A DNA stretch of 64,000 nt from Sneathiella sp. P13V-1 (GCF_015143595.1 NZ_WYEU01000002.1:1054001-1118000), one strand, 5' to 3'; positions 49,493-57,732 are shown, counted from the stretch's first letter. The notes: generated by a model not told the origin, from the sequence alone. Made by a program: numbers and translations.

Positions 49493-50950
49493 TTAGTCGT
49501 CTTTTTTCTTCGCTGCTGCTTTCTTTTTAGGAGCAGCCTTTTTCTTTGGGGCTTCTTCCTTGTCTTCAGCCGCTTTTTTCTTTGGAGCAGCTTTCTTTTT
49601 AGCAGGAGCTTTTTTCTTTGGCTCTTCTTCTGCGTCCGGATCAGCAGTCAGTTCTTCGAAAGAAACTTTCTTTTCTTTCACGTCAGCCAATTCTGCGATG
49701 AAATCAACAACTTTGTCTTCAAAGATTGGTGCGCGAAGAGAATTCTGCATTTCAGGATTTTGCTGGAACATCTGGAAGATTTGCTGTTCCTGACCTGGGA
49801 AGTTACGTGCCTGAGCCAGCATTGCTTGCTGAACTTCTTCCGTTGTCACGTCAATGTTGTTGATGCGACCAACTTCTGCAAGCAACAGACCAAGACGAAC
49901 ACGCCGCTCGGCAATTGAGCCATATTCTTCACGAAGCTCTTCTTCGCTCTGATCTTGGTCTTCCAGTTTTTCGCCAGTGCGTTCAAGTTCTTTCTGGAAC
50001 TGCTCCCAGATACTGTCAAACTCAGCTTGCTTCATTCCTGGAGGAACTTCAAAATCGTGGTTGTCGGACAGAGCGTCAAGCATGTTGCGCTTCAATGTCT
50101 GGCGTGAAAGCTGACCATAATCGGCTTCAATACGTTCGCGTACAGCTGTTTTCAGAGCTTCCAGATCATCAAGGCCAAGTTTCTGAGCGAACTCGTCATC
50201 GATTTCGACGTCAGCAGCTTCCTGAACTTCATGGATCTTCACTTCGAAAACCGCATCTTTACCTGCAAGGTGCTCTGCACCGTAGTTTTCAGGGAAAGTG
50301 ACGTTCACTTCAACTTCATCGCCACCTTTTTGGCCGATCAACTGATCTTCAAAACCAGGAATGAACTGACCGGAGCCAAGTTCAAGCTGGTGACCTTCAG
50401 CAGCACCACCTTCGAATGCCACACCGTCAACTTTACCGAGGAAGTCCATAAGAACGGCATCACCGGCTTTCGCTTTACGGTTACGTGCAACTTTTTTGAA
50501 GTTTTTCTGTGCACCTGCGATTTCAGTCAGAGCTTCGTCAACTCTGCTGTCTTCAACGTCAGCAACCAGTTTTTCGAGCTTCAGTTTGGAGAAATCCATT
50601 GGCTCAAATTCTGGCATCACTTCAACTTCGATTGTAAATTCCAGATCGGAACCCTGATCGAATTTTGTGATTTCAATTTTTGGCTGCTGTGCTGGACGCA
50701 GATCGTTGTCGTTCAGCGCTTTCTGGCTACACTCGTTTACGGCTTCTTCCAGAACTTCGCCCATTACCTGGTTACCGAAACGCTGACGTAGAATTGACAT
50801 AGGGACTTTACCAGGACGGAAACCTGGAAGTCTTACCTGTTCGCCTACAGTTGTCAGTTTTTCTGTTACCTTGGAGTCGATTTCCGCGGCTTCAACTACA
50901 ACTGTGAAATCCCGCTTCAGCCCTTCAGAGCTCGTTTGTGTAACCTGCAT
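49493..50950 (-). CDS. tig: Trigger factor with lysine/alanine-rich tail
   Basis: Ribosome-bound chaperone with peptidyl-prolyl isomerase activity. 485 aa from the ATG at 50950; the frame stays open upstream through the tRNA-Leu gene, but that part is not coding. N-terminal ribosome-binding domain with LPGFRPGKVPMS (~40, the GFRxGKxP loop), FKBP-type PPIase domain (~160-245), and C-terminal arms. The last ~45 residues are an added low-complexity tail with six KKK triplets separated by Ala/Pro (AP-KKK, AA-PKKK). Downstream of tRNA-Leu by 76 bases. Confidence 0.96.
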   Translation of the reverse strand: MQVTQTSSEGLKRDFTVVVEAAEIDSKVTEKLTTVGEQVRLPGFRPGKVPMSILRQRFGNQVMGEVLEEAVNECSQKALNDNDLRPAQQPKIEITKFDQGSDLEFTIEVEVMPEFEPMDFSKLKLEKLVADVEDSRVDEALTEIAGAQKNFKKVARNRKAKAGDAVLMDFLGKVDGVAFEGGAAEGHQLELGSGQFIPGFEDQLIGQKGGDEVEVNVTFPENYGAEHLAGKDAVFEVKIHEVQEAADVEIDDEFAQKLGLDDLEALKTAVRERIEADYGQLSRQTLKRNMLDALSDNHDFEVPPGMKQAEFDSIWEQFQKELERTGEKLEDQDQSEEELREEYGSIAERRVRLGLLLAEVGRINNIDVTTEEVQQAMLAQARNFPGQEQQIFQMFQQNPEMQNSLRAPIFEDKVVDFIAELADVKEKKVSFEELTADPDAEEEPKKKAPAKKKAAPKKKAAEDKEEAPKKKAAPKKKAAAKKKDD

Positions 50951-51026
50951 GAACGATTGCCCGTCATTTATCGTTAAAGTTCTTAAAACTAAGTCGCAAG
51001 CGGCCGGTCGCCGATTGCAAGAATTA

Positions 51027-51110
51027 TGGTGCGGGTAGAGGGAGTCGAACCCCCACACCAAAGGTACTGGTACCTAAAACCAGCGCGTCTACCAATTCCG
51101 CCATACCCGC
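51027..51110 (-). tRNA. tRNA-Leu (TAG)
   Basis: 84 bases with CCA encoded. Acceptor GCGGGTA/TACCCGC, discriminator A, anticodon arm CTGGT-TTTAGGT-ACCAG with anticodon TAG, long variable arm GTACCTTTGGTGT typical of class II tRNA-Leu. Upstream of tig in the same direction, probably one transcript. Confidence 0.97.
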
Positions 51111-51261
51111 ATAATGTAGCCCATCCGGACACATGTGCTAACTTGATGTTTCACACCGTTTCCCTCAGGAGCGGCGTTCTATAGCACATGATTTCCGGCT
51201 ATGCCTAGACTATTTCTGGCAACTTTTGAAGAAAAATTCTCAATTCAGATAAATTAAATAC

Positions 51262-51292
51262 AAAAATGGCAGAAAACTAACGTTTCTGCCAT
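51262..51292 (-). terminator. Terminator of the 76-aa gene
   Basis: ATGGCAGAAA, loop CGTTAGT, TTTCTGCCAT followed by TTTTGTATTT on the minus strand; 10-bp perfect stem. Confidence 0.9.
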
Positions 51293-51336
51293 CGAAAATA
51301 ATTTGAAATCTGACCTCCCCCATGGCCGAAATTTCT

Positions 51337-51567
51337 CTAATTTACATGAAAGTCTTTTGCAAAGGCGTCCAGAGCCAGAACACGAACACCTTGAGGATCT
51401 TTAAAACAGCTGCCAACAAGAGTTCTCTCAAATCGTACATGTGGGATGCCTTGCTCGTCATCCATGATACTCAGAACTTTTGCTTCTTCACGTGCGTTCA
51501 CACGCATATTACGATGATAAATTTCGCCGCAGGAAATCTTCTCTTTAAGGTTAGCCCGTTTAAACAT
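51337..51567 (-). CDS. Conserved small protein of unknown function, 76 aa
   Basis: Function not known. No signal peptide or membrane helix; mixed beta-strand character. The central YHRNMRVNAREEAKVLSIMDD stretch followed by GIPHVRFERTL and RVLALDAF looks like a small conserved alphaproteobacterial family that I recognise only by pattern. It has a perfect intrinsic terminator directly downstream, which supports its being expressed. 106 bases downstream of nnr, same strand. Confidence 0.75.
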   Translation of the reverse strand: MFKRANLKEKISCGEIYHRNMRVNAREEAKVLSIMDDEQGIPHVRFERTLVGSCFKDPQGVRVLALDAFAKDFHVN

Positions 51568-51673
51568 AATTCTGTACCTAGATCCTTCAAATACCCCTTC
51601 AATCTATTGGAATTTAACGTAAAAAAGTAAATAAACTCTTTACAGTAGAATAAGGCACAACTTCCTTCAAAAT

Positions 51674-53152
51674 TTACGAATAATCTACATAAAGTTTTTG
51701 AAAAATATAAGGAATTTGCTGCTCTATATCTTCGGCAACAAGCCCCTGTCCAACGACCGCTCCGGCCTCTGAGTGGATCCATACGGCGGCGCAAACAGCC
51801 GCAAAAGGATGTTCCGCCCCAATGACTTGGCCTCCAATAATACCTGCAAGCGCATCCCCTGATCCGGCTGTTGCCAGATAAGGTGGCGCATTTGTGTTTA
51901 AGGTCGCGCGGCCGTCAGGCGCCGCAATAACCGTTGTCGCCCCTTTCAGCAAAACAATAGCCCCGGACTTGGCCGCTGCTTCACGGCATCTCTCCAGCGC
52001 GCTTCCCTCAACATCAAAAAGTCGCGCAAATTCCGCTTCATGCGGGGTGAGGACAACAGTACCGTTCGCCTTCTCCCAGATCGCATTAAAAAGCGTGTCT
52101 GGATCTTCCTGAAATACTGTAATGGCATCGGCATCCAAAATAACGTCGGCATTACTGGCGAGGGCTTTTAAAACAAAGCTGCGGGTGCGGTCATTCACAC
52201 CATTGCCCGGCCCAATAATAACCGCTCCAATACGCCGATCAGCTATCCAGCTCTCAAAGTCATCCTCACTGTCAATGGATTTCACCATCACAGCTTCCAG
52301 CGCGGTGGCATAAACCATTAATGCTGACGGCGGTGTTACAACAGTGACAGCCCCTGCTCCAGCGCGCAGACCAGCCCGCGCGGAGATACGAGCCGCACCG
52401 GTGGAGCTGACACCGCCCCCATTTACTGCCAAATGCCCACGTGAGTATTTGTGTCCGTCCAGTACAGGCTGAGGGATCAGATCAAACCAGTCGGCCGGAT
52501 TATTTTGCCGTACATCAATGGCGATCTCATCCAGAACTTCTTCGGGGATGCCTATATCGGTTACCACCAATTCCCCCACATAGGCACGACCCGGCAACAG
52601 ATAATGCCCGGTTTTGGGACGGAAAAACGTCACCGTAAGATCTGCTTCCAGTGTGCCAGCGGAAGCTGTTCCATCTGTGCCCTGCACCCCGCTTGGGGTA
52701 TCTACAGCAACCACGTGGGATCCTTGAGAGGAAATTGCATCGAACAGATCCCGGATAGGCTCTGGCAGGTCCCCCTTAAATCCAGCGCCAAAGATCGCAT
52801 CCACGATAAGAAGCTCATCTTCGAGATTATCTGCGCCTGCTAAAGCCTCAATGTCACCGGTGTAGCGACGATACATTTCCAGCGCATCGCCCTTTAATTT
52901 CTCAGGGTCGCCAAACACCACAACACGAACGGGCCAATCTTTCTCTGCCAAGGCGCGGGCGATGACATATCCATCGCCCCCGTTATTACCGGGACCGCAT
53001 AAAACCAATACAGGCTCCGGTGCCCAGCGGGCTTCTATCTCCCGAACGATACTTTGACCGGCATTTTCCATCAGGGTAAGGCCGGGAACACCGCCTTCCA
53101 TGGCGGCTTTGTCCGCCGCATACATTTGCTCTACAGAAAACAGCTCGGTCAA
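51674..53152 (-). CDS. nnr: Bifunctional NAD(P)H-hydrate epimerase/dehydratase
   Basis: Repairs hydrated NADH and NADPH: the N-terminal YjeF_N domain (~1-215) epimerises NAD(P)HX and the C-terminal ribokinase-like domain (~230-490) dehydrates it with ADP or ATP. LCGPGNNGGDGYVIAR marks the first domain; VLTPHEAEFARLF and ATAGSGDALAGIIGG the second. The start is TTG at 53152 with AGAGG 6 bases upstream; family N-termini begin at this point. 492 aa. 16 bases after the amidase gene. Confidence 0.94.
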   Translation of the reverse strand: MTELFSVEQMYAADKAAMEGGVPGLTLMENAGQSIVREIEARWAPEPVLVLCGPGNNGGDGYVIARALAEKDWPVRVVVFGDPEKLKGDALEMYRRYTGDIEALAGADNLEDELLIVDAIFGAGFKGDLPEPIRDLFDAISSQGSHVVAVDTPSGVQGTDGTASAGTLEADLTVTFFRPKTGHYLLPGRAYVGELVVTDIGIPEEVLDEIAIDVRQNNPADWFDLIPQPVLDGHKYSRGHLAVNGGGVSSTGAARISARAGLRAGAGAVTVVTPPSALMVYATALEAVMVKSIDSEDDFESWIADRRIGAVIIGPGNGVNDRTRSFVLKALASNADVILDADAITVFQEDPDTLFNAIWEKANGTVVLTPHEAEFARLFDVEGSALERCREAAAKSGAIVLLKGATTVIAAPDGRATLNTNAPPYLATAGSGDALAGIIGGQVIGAEHPFAAVCAAVWIHSEAGAVVGQGLVAEDIEQQIPYIFQKLYVDYS

Positions 53153-53168
53153 AATATACCTCTTTTAC

Positions 53169-54596
53169 TTATCCCAGCTTGGAAAGGTCCGGACGTTTGC
53201 CCGTTGCTGGTGATATTTTTTCAAAGGCCGCCGCCGCACGCAAGACCATTTCGTCTTTATGCATTGGGCCTACGATCTGCAGTCCGATCGGCAGGCCCTC
53301 TGGAGACAATCCACATGGCACGGAACAGGCCGGTTGCTGCGTTAAGTTAAATGGATAAGAGAACGGGGTCCAATCTACCCAGTTTTCATCCTCTGGCTTT
53401 CCATCACGATCCCCCGGTGCCATCTGCCCGGCTGTAAAGGCCGTGACCGCCAAAGAAGGTGTCAGCAACAGATCATACTTTTCATGGAAGGCGCGCATAT
53501 GTGCACCAAGTGCCGTACGGCGAACGCTTGCATCAAAGAAGTCGGTCATCGTGAACTCTTCCCCTGATTTCACAACTTCCTGCAAAGCCGGATCCATCAA
53601 TTTCCGTGTTTCTGCTGGAACGTCTTTCACTGCGTAAGCTGCCCCCGCATACCAAAGCACACCAAAGTCCTTTAATGGGCTCTCAAAACCGGGATTGACC
53701 TCCTCCACGTCACCGCCTGCGTCCCGGATCAGCTCAATGGCTTTATCAAACGCCTCCAGAATGGCGGGTTCAATATTGTCTACATATCCAAGATCACGGC
53801 TATAAGCGATTTTCAACCCCTTGAAGCCGCCTTCCAGATTATTGCGATACTGCATATCCGTTGATGGAAGCGCGTACCAGTCGCGGGCATCAAAGCCCTT
53901 CATCACATCCAACATAAGTGCCGCGTCCGCGACGCTACGGGTCATTGGCCCTACGTGAGACACCGTTCCGAAAGCTGAGGCCGGCCAAACCGGCACACGC
54001 CCGAAACTTGGTTTAATGCCGAAGATACCGGCAAAGGCTGATGGAATACGAATGGACCCACCACCGTCTGAACCCGTATGGAAAATCCCCATACCCGCAG
54101 CACAGGCCGCGGAGGCACCGCCGCTTGATCCGCCCGGTGTGCGATCTGTATTCCATGGGTTGCGGGTGATACCGGATAGCGGACTATCGGTTACCCCTTT
54201 AAAGCCGAACTCAGGTGTGGTGGTTTTGCCCAAGAAGACAACACCACTTTCACGAAGGCGTTCCACAGCAGGGGAATCATCTGACCAATCTCCCTTGGGG
54301 TCCACAAGCTTTGATCCTTTCAAAGTGGGGAAGCCTTTCATCAACATGATGTCTTTAACTGTGGTCGGCACACCATCGACAAGCCCCATAGGCTCACCCT
54401 TCATCCAGCGGGCCTCTGACGCGCGTGCCGCCTCCAGTGCGCCTTTATGATCCACAAAGACAAACGCGTTCAGATACTGGTCATAGGCATCAATTTGATC
54501 CAGCGCCGCTTGGGTCGCTTCGACCGGAGAGATTTTCTTGTTCTTATAAGCCTCTAACAGATCCGTTGCTGAGATATAGGCGAGTTCCTGGTCCAT
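53169..54596 (-). CDS. Amidase of the amidase-signature family
   Basis: Hydrolyses a C-N amide bond; substrate not predictable (the family includes GatA, 6-aminohexanoate and aryl-acylamidases). 475 aa. The Ser-cisSer-Lys triad is Lys81 (TTVKDI), Ser157 (GGSSGG) and Ser181 (GGSIRIPSAFAG). No GatB or GatC gene is near, and the C-terminal GLPIGLQIVGP is that of stand-alone amidases. Apparently co-transcribed with nnr. Divergent from the next small membrane gene. Confidence 0.94.
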   Translation of the reverse strand: MDQELAYISATDLLEAYKNKKISPVEATQAALDQIDAYDQYLNAFVFVDHKGALEAARASEARWMKGEPMGLVDGVPTTVKDIMLMKGFPTLKGSKLVDPKGDWSDDSPAVERLRESGVVFLGKTTTPEFGFKGVTDSPLSGITRNPWNTDRTPGGSSGGASAACAAGMGIFHTGSDGGGSIRIPSAFAGIFGIKPSFGRVPVWPASAFGTVSHVGPMTRSVADAALMLDVMKGFDARDWYALPSTDMQYRNNLEGGFKGLKIAYSRDLGYVDNIEPAILEAFDKAIELIRDAGGDVEEVNPGFESPLKDFGVLWYAGAAYAVKDVPAETRKLMDPALQEVVKSGEEFTMTDFFDASVRRTALGAHMRAFHEKYDLLLTPSLAVTAFTAGQMAPGDRDGKPEDENWVDWTPFSYPFNLTQQPACSVPCGLSPEGLPIGLQIVGPMHKDEMVLRAAAAFEKISPATGKRPDLSKLG

Positions 54597-54751
54597 TCTG
54601 TCCCCCTTGGTTTTCTTTTCAGGTTATGAGAGCTTTTGTTGGTAATCAACCTTTCTAAAGCCGTGACTTTGTGAAACCTTGTTTACAATGCTGCCACAAT
54701 TGTCACATATGTGGAAAATTCAGTGATTTAACAGGGCACCCATCAGCCGAG

Positions 54752-55051
54752 ATGATCAAAGATATCGATTTCAGTAATTTAAAAAGCAAAATCAAGATCC
54801 CGGCGAAGAAATGGCAACGCACATTGCTTGGATGGGCGCTTATATTCGGGGGAATCTTCTGGTTCTTACCTGTAGTGGGTTTCTGGATGCTCCCCTTGGG
54901 CATTATGGTCCTTGCTATTGACAGCGCGTTCTTCCGCCGCCTTCGCCGTAAGATGGAAGTTTGGTGGGGCCGCAAGAGACAGAAGAGCCGCCGAAAAGAT
55001 CGACCGAGGGCCAAAGGCAAACGCACCCTGCCCCGATCTTTTCGCGATTAA
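54752..55051 (+). CDS. Small inner membrane protein, 99 aa
   Basis: Function not known. A polar, lysine-rich N-terminus (~1-25), then a hydrophobic hairpin (LLGWALIFGGIFWFLPVVGFWMLPLG written over ~26-55) containing a GFWMLPLG motif, and a very basic tail (RRLRRKMEVWWGRKR...) that would stay in the cytoplasm. The LP-x-GFWMLPLG-x-LA-D pattern is shared by small PGPGW-like unknowns in alphaproteobacteria. An earlier start at 54671 would add a cysteine-rich stretch that does not look like the rest. First plus-strand gene after a 53-kb minus-strand block. Confidence 0.75.
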   Translation: MIKDIDFSNLKSKIKIPAKKWQRTLLGWALIFGGIFWFLPVVGFWMLPLGIMVLAIDSAFFRRLRRKMEVWWGRKRQKSRRKDRPRAKGKRTLPRSFRD

Positions 55052-55120
55052 ATAATAATATTTGTCACAGTTTCTGGTCTATACTCGTCTATACATCATC
55101 TAACGACAGAGAGATGACTT

Positions 55121-55561
55121 ATGCGCGTAACGATCCTTGGCTTATTGATCCTCCCCCTCACATTTTTCAGCGTCCACGCTGAAGAGATCACCAATAAATA
55201 TGCGGGCATCGTCACTGATGTGTATGACGGCGACACGGTGACCATGGAAGTGCTCATCTGGAAGGGACAGCGCGTCGAAGCAAAGATCCGTTTAAAAGGG
55301 ATCGACACACCTGAAATACGCGGCAAATGCGAGGCAGAGAAAATCCTGGCAATTGAAGCCCGTGATCTGGTCAGAGAAAAAACCTTAAACAAACTCACCA
55401 TTCTGGAAGCCATCCCTTACGAAGGTAAAGCCGACGGCAAATACGGCCGTATCATCGGCGTGCTTTATACCCCCACCGGGGAGAATATAAACGATCTCCT
55501 TGTCACCCGCGGCCTCGCCCGTTCATATGATGCAGGTGCACGTCAGGGATGGTGTGAATAA
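55121..55561 (+). CDS. Secreted SNase-like thermonuclease
   Basis: Staphylococcal-nuclease-fold Ca2+-dependent nuclease, exported. 146 aa: signal peptide 1-20 ending in VHA, then GIVTDVYDGDTVTM, the first catalytic region IRLKGIDTPEIRG (~66-78) with Arg and Asp ligands, the second catalytic Arg in KYGRIIGVLY (~107), and the final GLARSYD motif of the fold. Two cysteines (GKCEAE and GWCE). AGAGAG upstream of the ATG. Between the small membrane gene and hicAB. Confidence 0.92.
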   Translation: MRVTILGLLILPLTFFSVHAEEITNKYAGIVTDVYDGDTVTMEVLIWKGQRVEAKIRLKGIDTPEIRGKCEAEKILAIEARDLVREKTLNKLTILEAIPYEGKADGKYGRIIGVLYTPTGENINDLLVTRGLARSYDAGARQGWCE

Positions 55562-55680
55562 CTATAGCGATAAATAAAAAGACGCTTTGGATCTACAAAA
55601 TTAAGATTAATTAAGGGCTTAGATGAATATCGTTGCTCTTCTCTGATTCAATCCGCTTTTCTTCTGCTTGTATGAAAACA

Positions 55681-55709
55681 TTGACAATACACACTAGTGT
55701 GTATAAATT
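55681..55709 (+). promoter_or_regulatory. hicAB promoter with palindromic operator
   Basis: TTGACA (55681-55686) is followed at once by the perfect 18-bp palindrome ATACACACTAGTGTGTAT (55687-55704), which fills the spacer and overlaps the -10 region (TATAAA at 55702 or TAAATT at 55704). This is where a HicB dimer would block RNA polymerase; autorepression by HicB is known in the family. Confidence 0.8.
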
Positions 55710-55733
55710 CACATCAAAGAGACAAGCACGTTT

Positions 55734-55925
55734 ATGAATAGTCGTGATATTCTGAAGGCTCTACTTGCAGATGGATGGTATGAAGTGGCGCGGCGAGGGT
55801 CTCATATGCAGTTGAAGCACCCCACAAAGAAGGGCAAGGTGACTTTGCCCCATCCGAAGAAGGAGCTTCCCAAAGGCACTGTCAAGAGTATCGAAATTCA
55901 AAGCGGCCTTAAGTTACTGAATTGA
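55734..55925 (+). CDS. hicA: HicA family mRNA interferase toxin
   Basis: Small double-stranded-RNA-binding-fold RNase that cuts mRNA when free of HicB. 63 aa; the catalytic histidine is His24 in RRGSHMQLKHP, with the DGWYEVAR strand before it and VTLPHPKKELPKGTVKSI after it. The ribosome binding site is weak, as often for toxins. First gene of the pair, 13 bases before hicB. Confidence 0.95.
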   Translation: MNSRDILKALLADGWYEVARRGSHMQLKHPTKKGKVTLPHPKKELPKGTVKSIEIQSGLKLLN

Positions 55926-55938
55926 GTGCGGTGAAATC

Positions 55939-56322
55939 ATGAGCTTAACAAAATACCCCGGTGTCATTCATAAAGAAGACGACTCCGCCTTTGGTATTCA
56001 CTTCCCTGACTTTCCCGGTTGTATCTCCGCTGGAGATACCATTGAAGAAGCGCTGGAGATGGGAGCGGAAGCCCTGCAACTTCATGTGGAAGGCATGGTG
56101 GAGGATGGCGATGACATACCAACTCCGTCCCCTATGAAAAAAGAAATGGCGGATGATGACGGTATTCTTGTTTTTGTCTCTGTCACTATTCCTGGGAAAA
56201 TGAAGCGATATAATGTGATGTTGGATGAAAAGCTTGTATCAGACATAGACGCCATCGCCCCCAATCGAAGCGCTTTCCTGAATGAAGCCGCCCGCGCCGA
56301 ACTGGAACGCCGCACGAATTAG
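55939..56322 (+). CDS. hicB: HicB family antitoxin
   Basis: Binds and blocks HicA and represses the operon. 127 aa with two parts: an N-terminal partial RNase H fold (FGIHFPDFPGCISAGDTIEEAL at ~19-40, the HicB hallmark) and a C-terminal ribbon-helix-helix-like domain (RYNVMLDEKLVSDIDAIA then SAFLNEAARAELERR) that would dock on the upstream palindrome. Stop lies 10 bases before the shared hairpin that ends the convergent DUF2145 gene. Confidence 0.95.
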   Translation: MSLTKYPGVIHKEDDSAFGIHFPDFPGCISAGDTIEEALEMGAEALQLHVEGMVEDGDDIPTPSPMKKEMADDDGILVFVSVTIPGKMKRYNVMLDEKLVSDIDAIAPNRSAFLNEAARAELERRTN

Positions 56323-56332
56323 TGTGGTGAAT

Positions 56333-56357
56333 AAAAAAGCCCCGCAAATTGCGGGGC
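56333..56357 (-). terminator. Terminator of the DUF2145 operon
   Basis: GCCCCGCA-loop-TGCGGGGC followed by TTTTTTATT on the minus strand, 6 bases past the DUF2145 stop. On the plus strand the following bases are ATAATATT, so it may help end hicAB too. Confidence 0.9.
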
Positions 56358-56363
56358 ATAATA

Positions 56364-57191
56364 TTATCCAGCGAGTTCGTAGTTTCGTTCGATTTGACCG
56401 CTTTTCATCAGGTATTCGACAACTGACTTCACACTGACAAATTCAAAACGCCCCTGCTCTTTTGAAGCGGTGGGATGATCTTTGAAGGTCACGTTTTCCT
56501 TGAATAGTCCGCCAAACAGAGCTTCAAAAAAACGCACCCGAATAACGGACCCTTTAAAGGCATTTTCTTGCAGAACATCCTGGGCATCTTTCCGATCCAT
56601 AATTTGCCTGCCGTTAAGCCGCCCCTGAGCCATGCCAATCATTTCCAAAATAAACTGATTTGAATTGGCATATGTCTCGCTCCTTGGGTTGGCGATCATA
56701 TTGTATTTTTTAACAACGACTGTTTTGTAATCCCCCGTGCGGATAATCTCATGCAATTCTTTACGCAGTTTTTCCTGTGGGATGGTAATCAACGTGTCGT
56801 ACTTAAACGGATCATCCATATAGAAATCAAGAATTCCCTGCTCATAAATATCGGAATTTGAGCTTTCACAGAAATTCAGCAGATGAGTGACTTTCCAACT
56901 GTCTGAAACGTCCCCCCGCCAAAACACACCCATATGCGTGTATTTCAAACCTTTGCTGCTGATATCACTTCCGATACGAGATACGAGCACCAGATTGGTG
57001 TTGGAGTTGTTCAACTCCTTTAAAAGCGATTGCGATTGCTTATTCGCCTTTAAGAAAGCTTCTGTCTTGATTTCAGGTGGCTTACAGGGAGCTTCATTCG
57101 CCGCGGCGGCTGAGGCCAACCCTATAAATGAGATAAAGAAGAGAACAATCATTTTGCCCAAAAGGGACGATCTGGATTTCAAATAAGCCAT
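56364..57191 (-). CDS. DUF2145 family exported protein
   Basis: Function not known. 275 aa with a signal peptide (~1-32, ending ASAAAA). The hallmark pattern of DUF2145 is clear: LVSRIGSDISSKGLKYTHMGVFWRG, HLLNFCESSNSDIYEQGILDFYMDDPF and YANSNQFILEMIGMAQ, each split over residues ~70-190. The conserved His in YTHMG and the NSNQ motif suggest a papain/NlpC-like hydrolase fold, but this is inference. Transcribed 4 bases after the small secreted gene 57196-57600 and divergent from a TetR regulator. Confidence 0.85.
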   Translation of the reverse strand: MAYLKSRSSLLGKMIVLFFISFIGLASAAAANEAPCKPPEIKTEAFLKANKQSQSLLKELNNSNTNLVLVSRIGSDISSKGLKYTHMGVFWRGDVSDSWKVTHLLNFCESSNSDIYEQGILDFYMDDPFKYDTLITIPQEKLRKELHEIIRTGDYKTVVVKKYNMIANPRSETYANSNQFILEMIGMAQGRLNGRQIMDRKDAQDVLQENAFKGSVIRVRFFEALFGGLFKENVTFKDHPTASKEQGRFEFVSVKSVVEYLMKSGQIERNYELAG

Positions 57192-57195
57192 CGAC

Positions 57196-57600
57196 TTAGT
57201 CCTTCGCCGTTGTCAGGGCTTTACCAACTTCATTTGGAATAAAGGCAATTACCTGCCCCGCTTTTTCAAGCAAATATCCTGTGGATAGGGTTATCACCTT
57301 GATAACCTGCCCCGCCGCGAGGGAGGCATCTTCCGCGACCTTGCCCGAGATTTTAACAGCAACCGAAGCCGCCTCACCTGAACCTTTGAGGACAACAACC
57401 GCGCCTTCACCTACGGCTTTGACACTTTCAACTACTAACTCAGAGCTGGCCTCCAATAGCTTTGAAGTACCATAAACAACCAATGAACCTGTTAGAACGG
57501 ATGCTTCTGATGCACCGTTTGAAGCCTGAGAGGCGGACGCCTGCACTGGCTGCATTAACAAAGCTGACAAAGAAATCACTGCAAATAGTTTTTGAAACAT
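57196..57600 (-). CDS. Small secreted protein of unknown function
   Basis: 134 aa from the ATG at 57600, which has GGGGAGA 6 bases upstream. Signal peptide 1-21 (MFQKLFAVISLSALLM...). The mature part contains no cysteine and is a run of short Ala/Val/Ser/Gly-rich segments (GSLVVYGTSK, GEGAVVVLKGSGEAASVAVK, GQVIKVITLSTGYLL, GQVIAFIPNEVGKAL), which could be a beta-rich or membrane-associating domain. Leads the operon with DUF2145; the two are 4 bases apart. Confidence 0.8.
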   Translation of the reverse strand: MFQKLFAVISLSALLMQPVQASASQASNGASEASVLTGSLVVYGTSKLLEASSELVVESVKAVGEGAVVVLKGSGEAASVAVKISGKVAEDASLAAGQVIKVITLSTGYLLEKAGQVIAFIPNEVGKALTTAKD

Positions 57601-57622
57601 CTTGTGTCTCCCCATTTTTAAT

Positions 57623-57716
57623 TTAACAGCGCTCAATTAAAGTTTAAATGAACACTGCTCATTTGCAAACATATTGACTTCTTCGACGAAGTCAAGCATT
57701 AATTGATCACTGTTCA
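57623..57716. promoter_or_regulatory. Divergent promoters with three TetR operator-like sites
   Basis: Three 13-bp near-palindromes share the pattern TGAWCANTGWTCA: TTAACAGCGCTCA (57623), TGAACACTGCTCA (57649) and TGATCACTGTTCA (57704). Between sites 2 and 3, arms TTGACTTC and GAAGTCAA (57674-57681, 57688-57695) supply face-to-face -35 boxes: minus TTGACT-16-TATGTT (-10 at 57668-57673), plus TTGACT-17-CATTAA. Site 2 covers the expected minus start point and site 3 the plus one. Confidence 0.6.
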
Positions 57717-57732
57717 ATAAAGAGTAAAAGTT

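Noticed and set aside
49484-49918. Phe/Leu-rich 144-codon frame on the plus strand that looks like a membrane protein
   Set aside because: It is the antisense of the lysine-rich tail of trigger factor (AAG/AAA codons read as CTT/TTT).
50951-51061. N-terminal extension of trigger factor
   Set aside because: The open frame runs through the 3' end of tRNA-Leu; family members start at the MQVTQT ATG at 50950.
53169-54596. GatA subunit of the tRNA amidotransferase
   Set aside because: No gatB or gatC nearby and the substrate-region motifs match stand-alone amidases better.
54696-54713. Adjacent palindromes ACAATTGT and CACATATGTG between the amidase and the small membrane gene
   Set aside because: Short AT-rich palindromes of this size are common by chance and no promoter elements line up with them.
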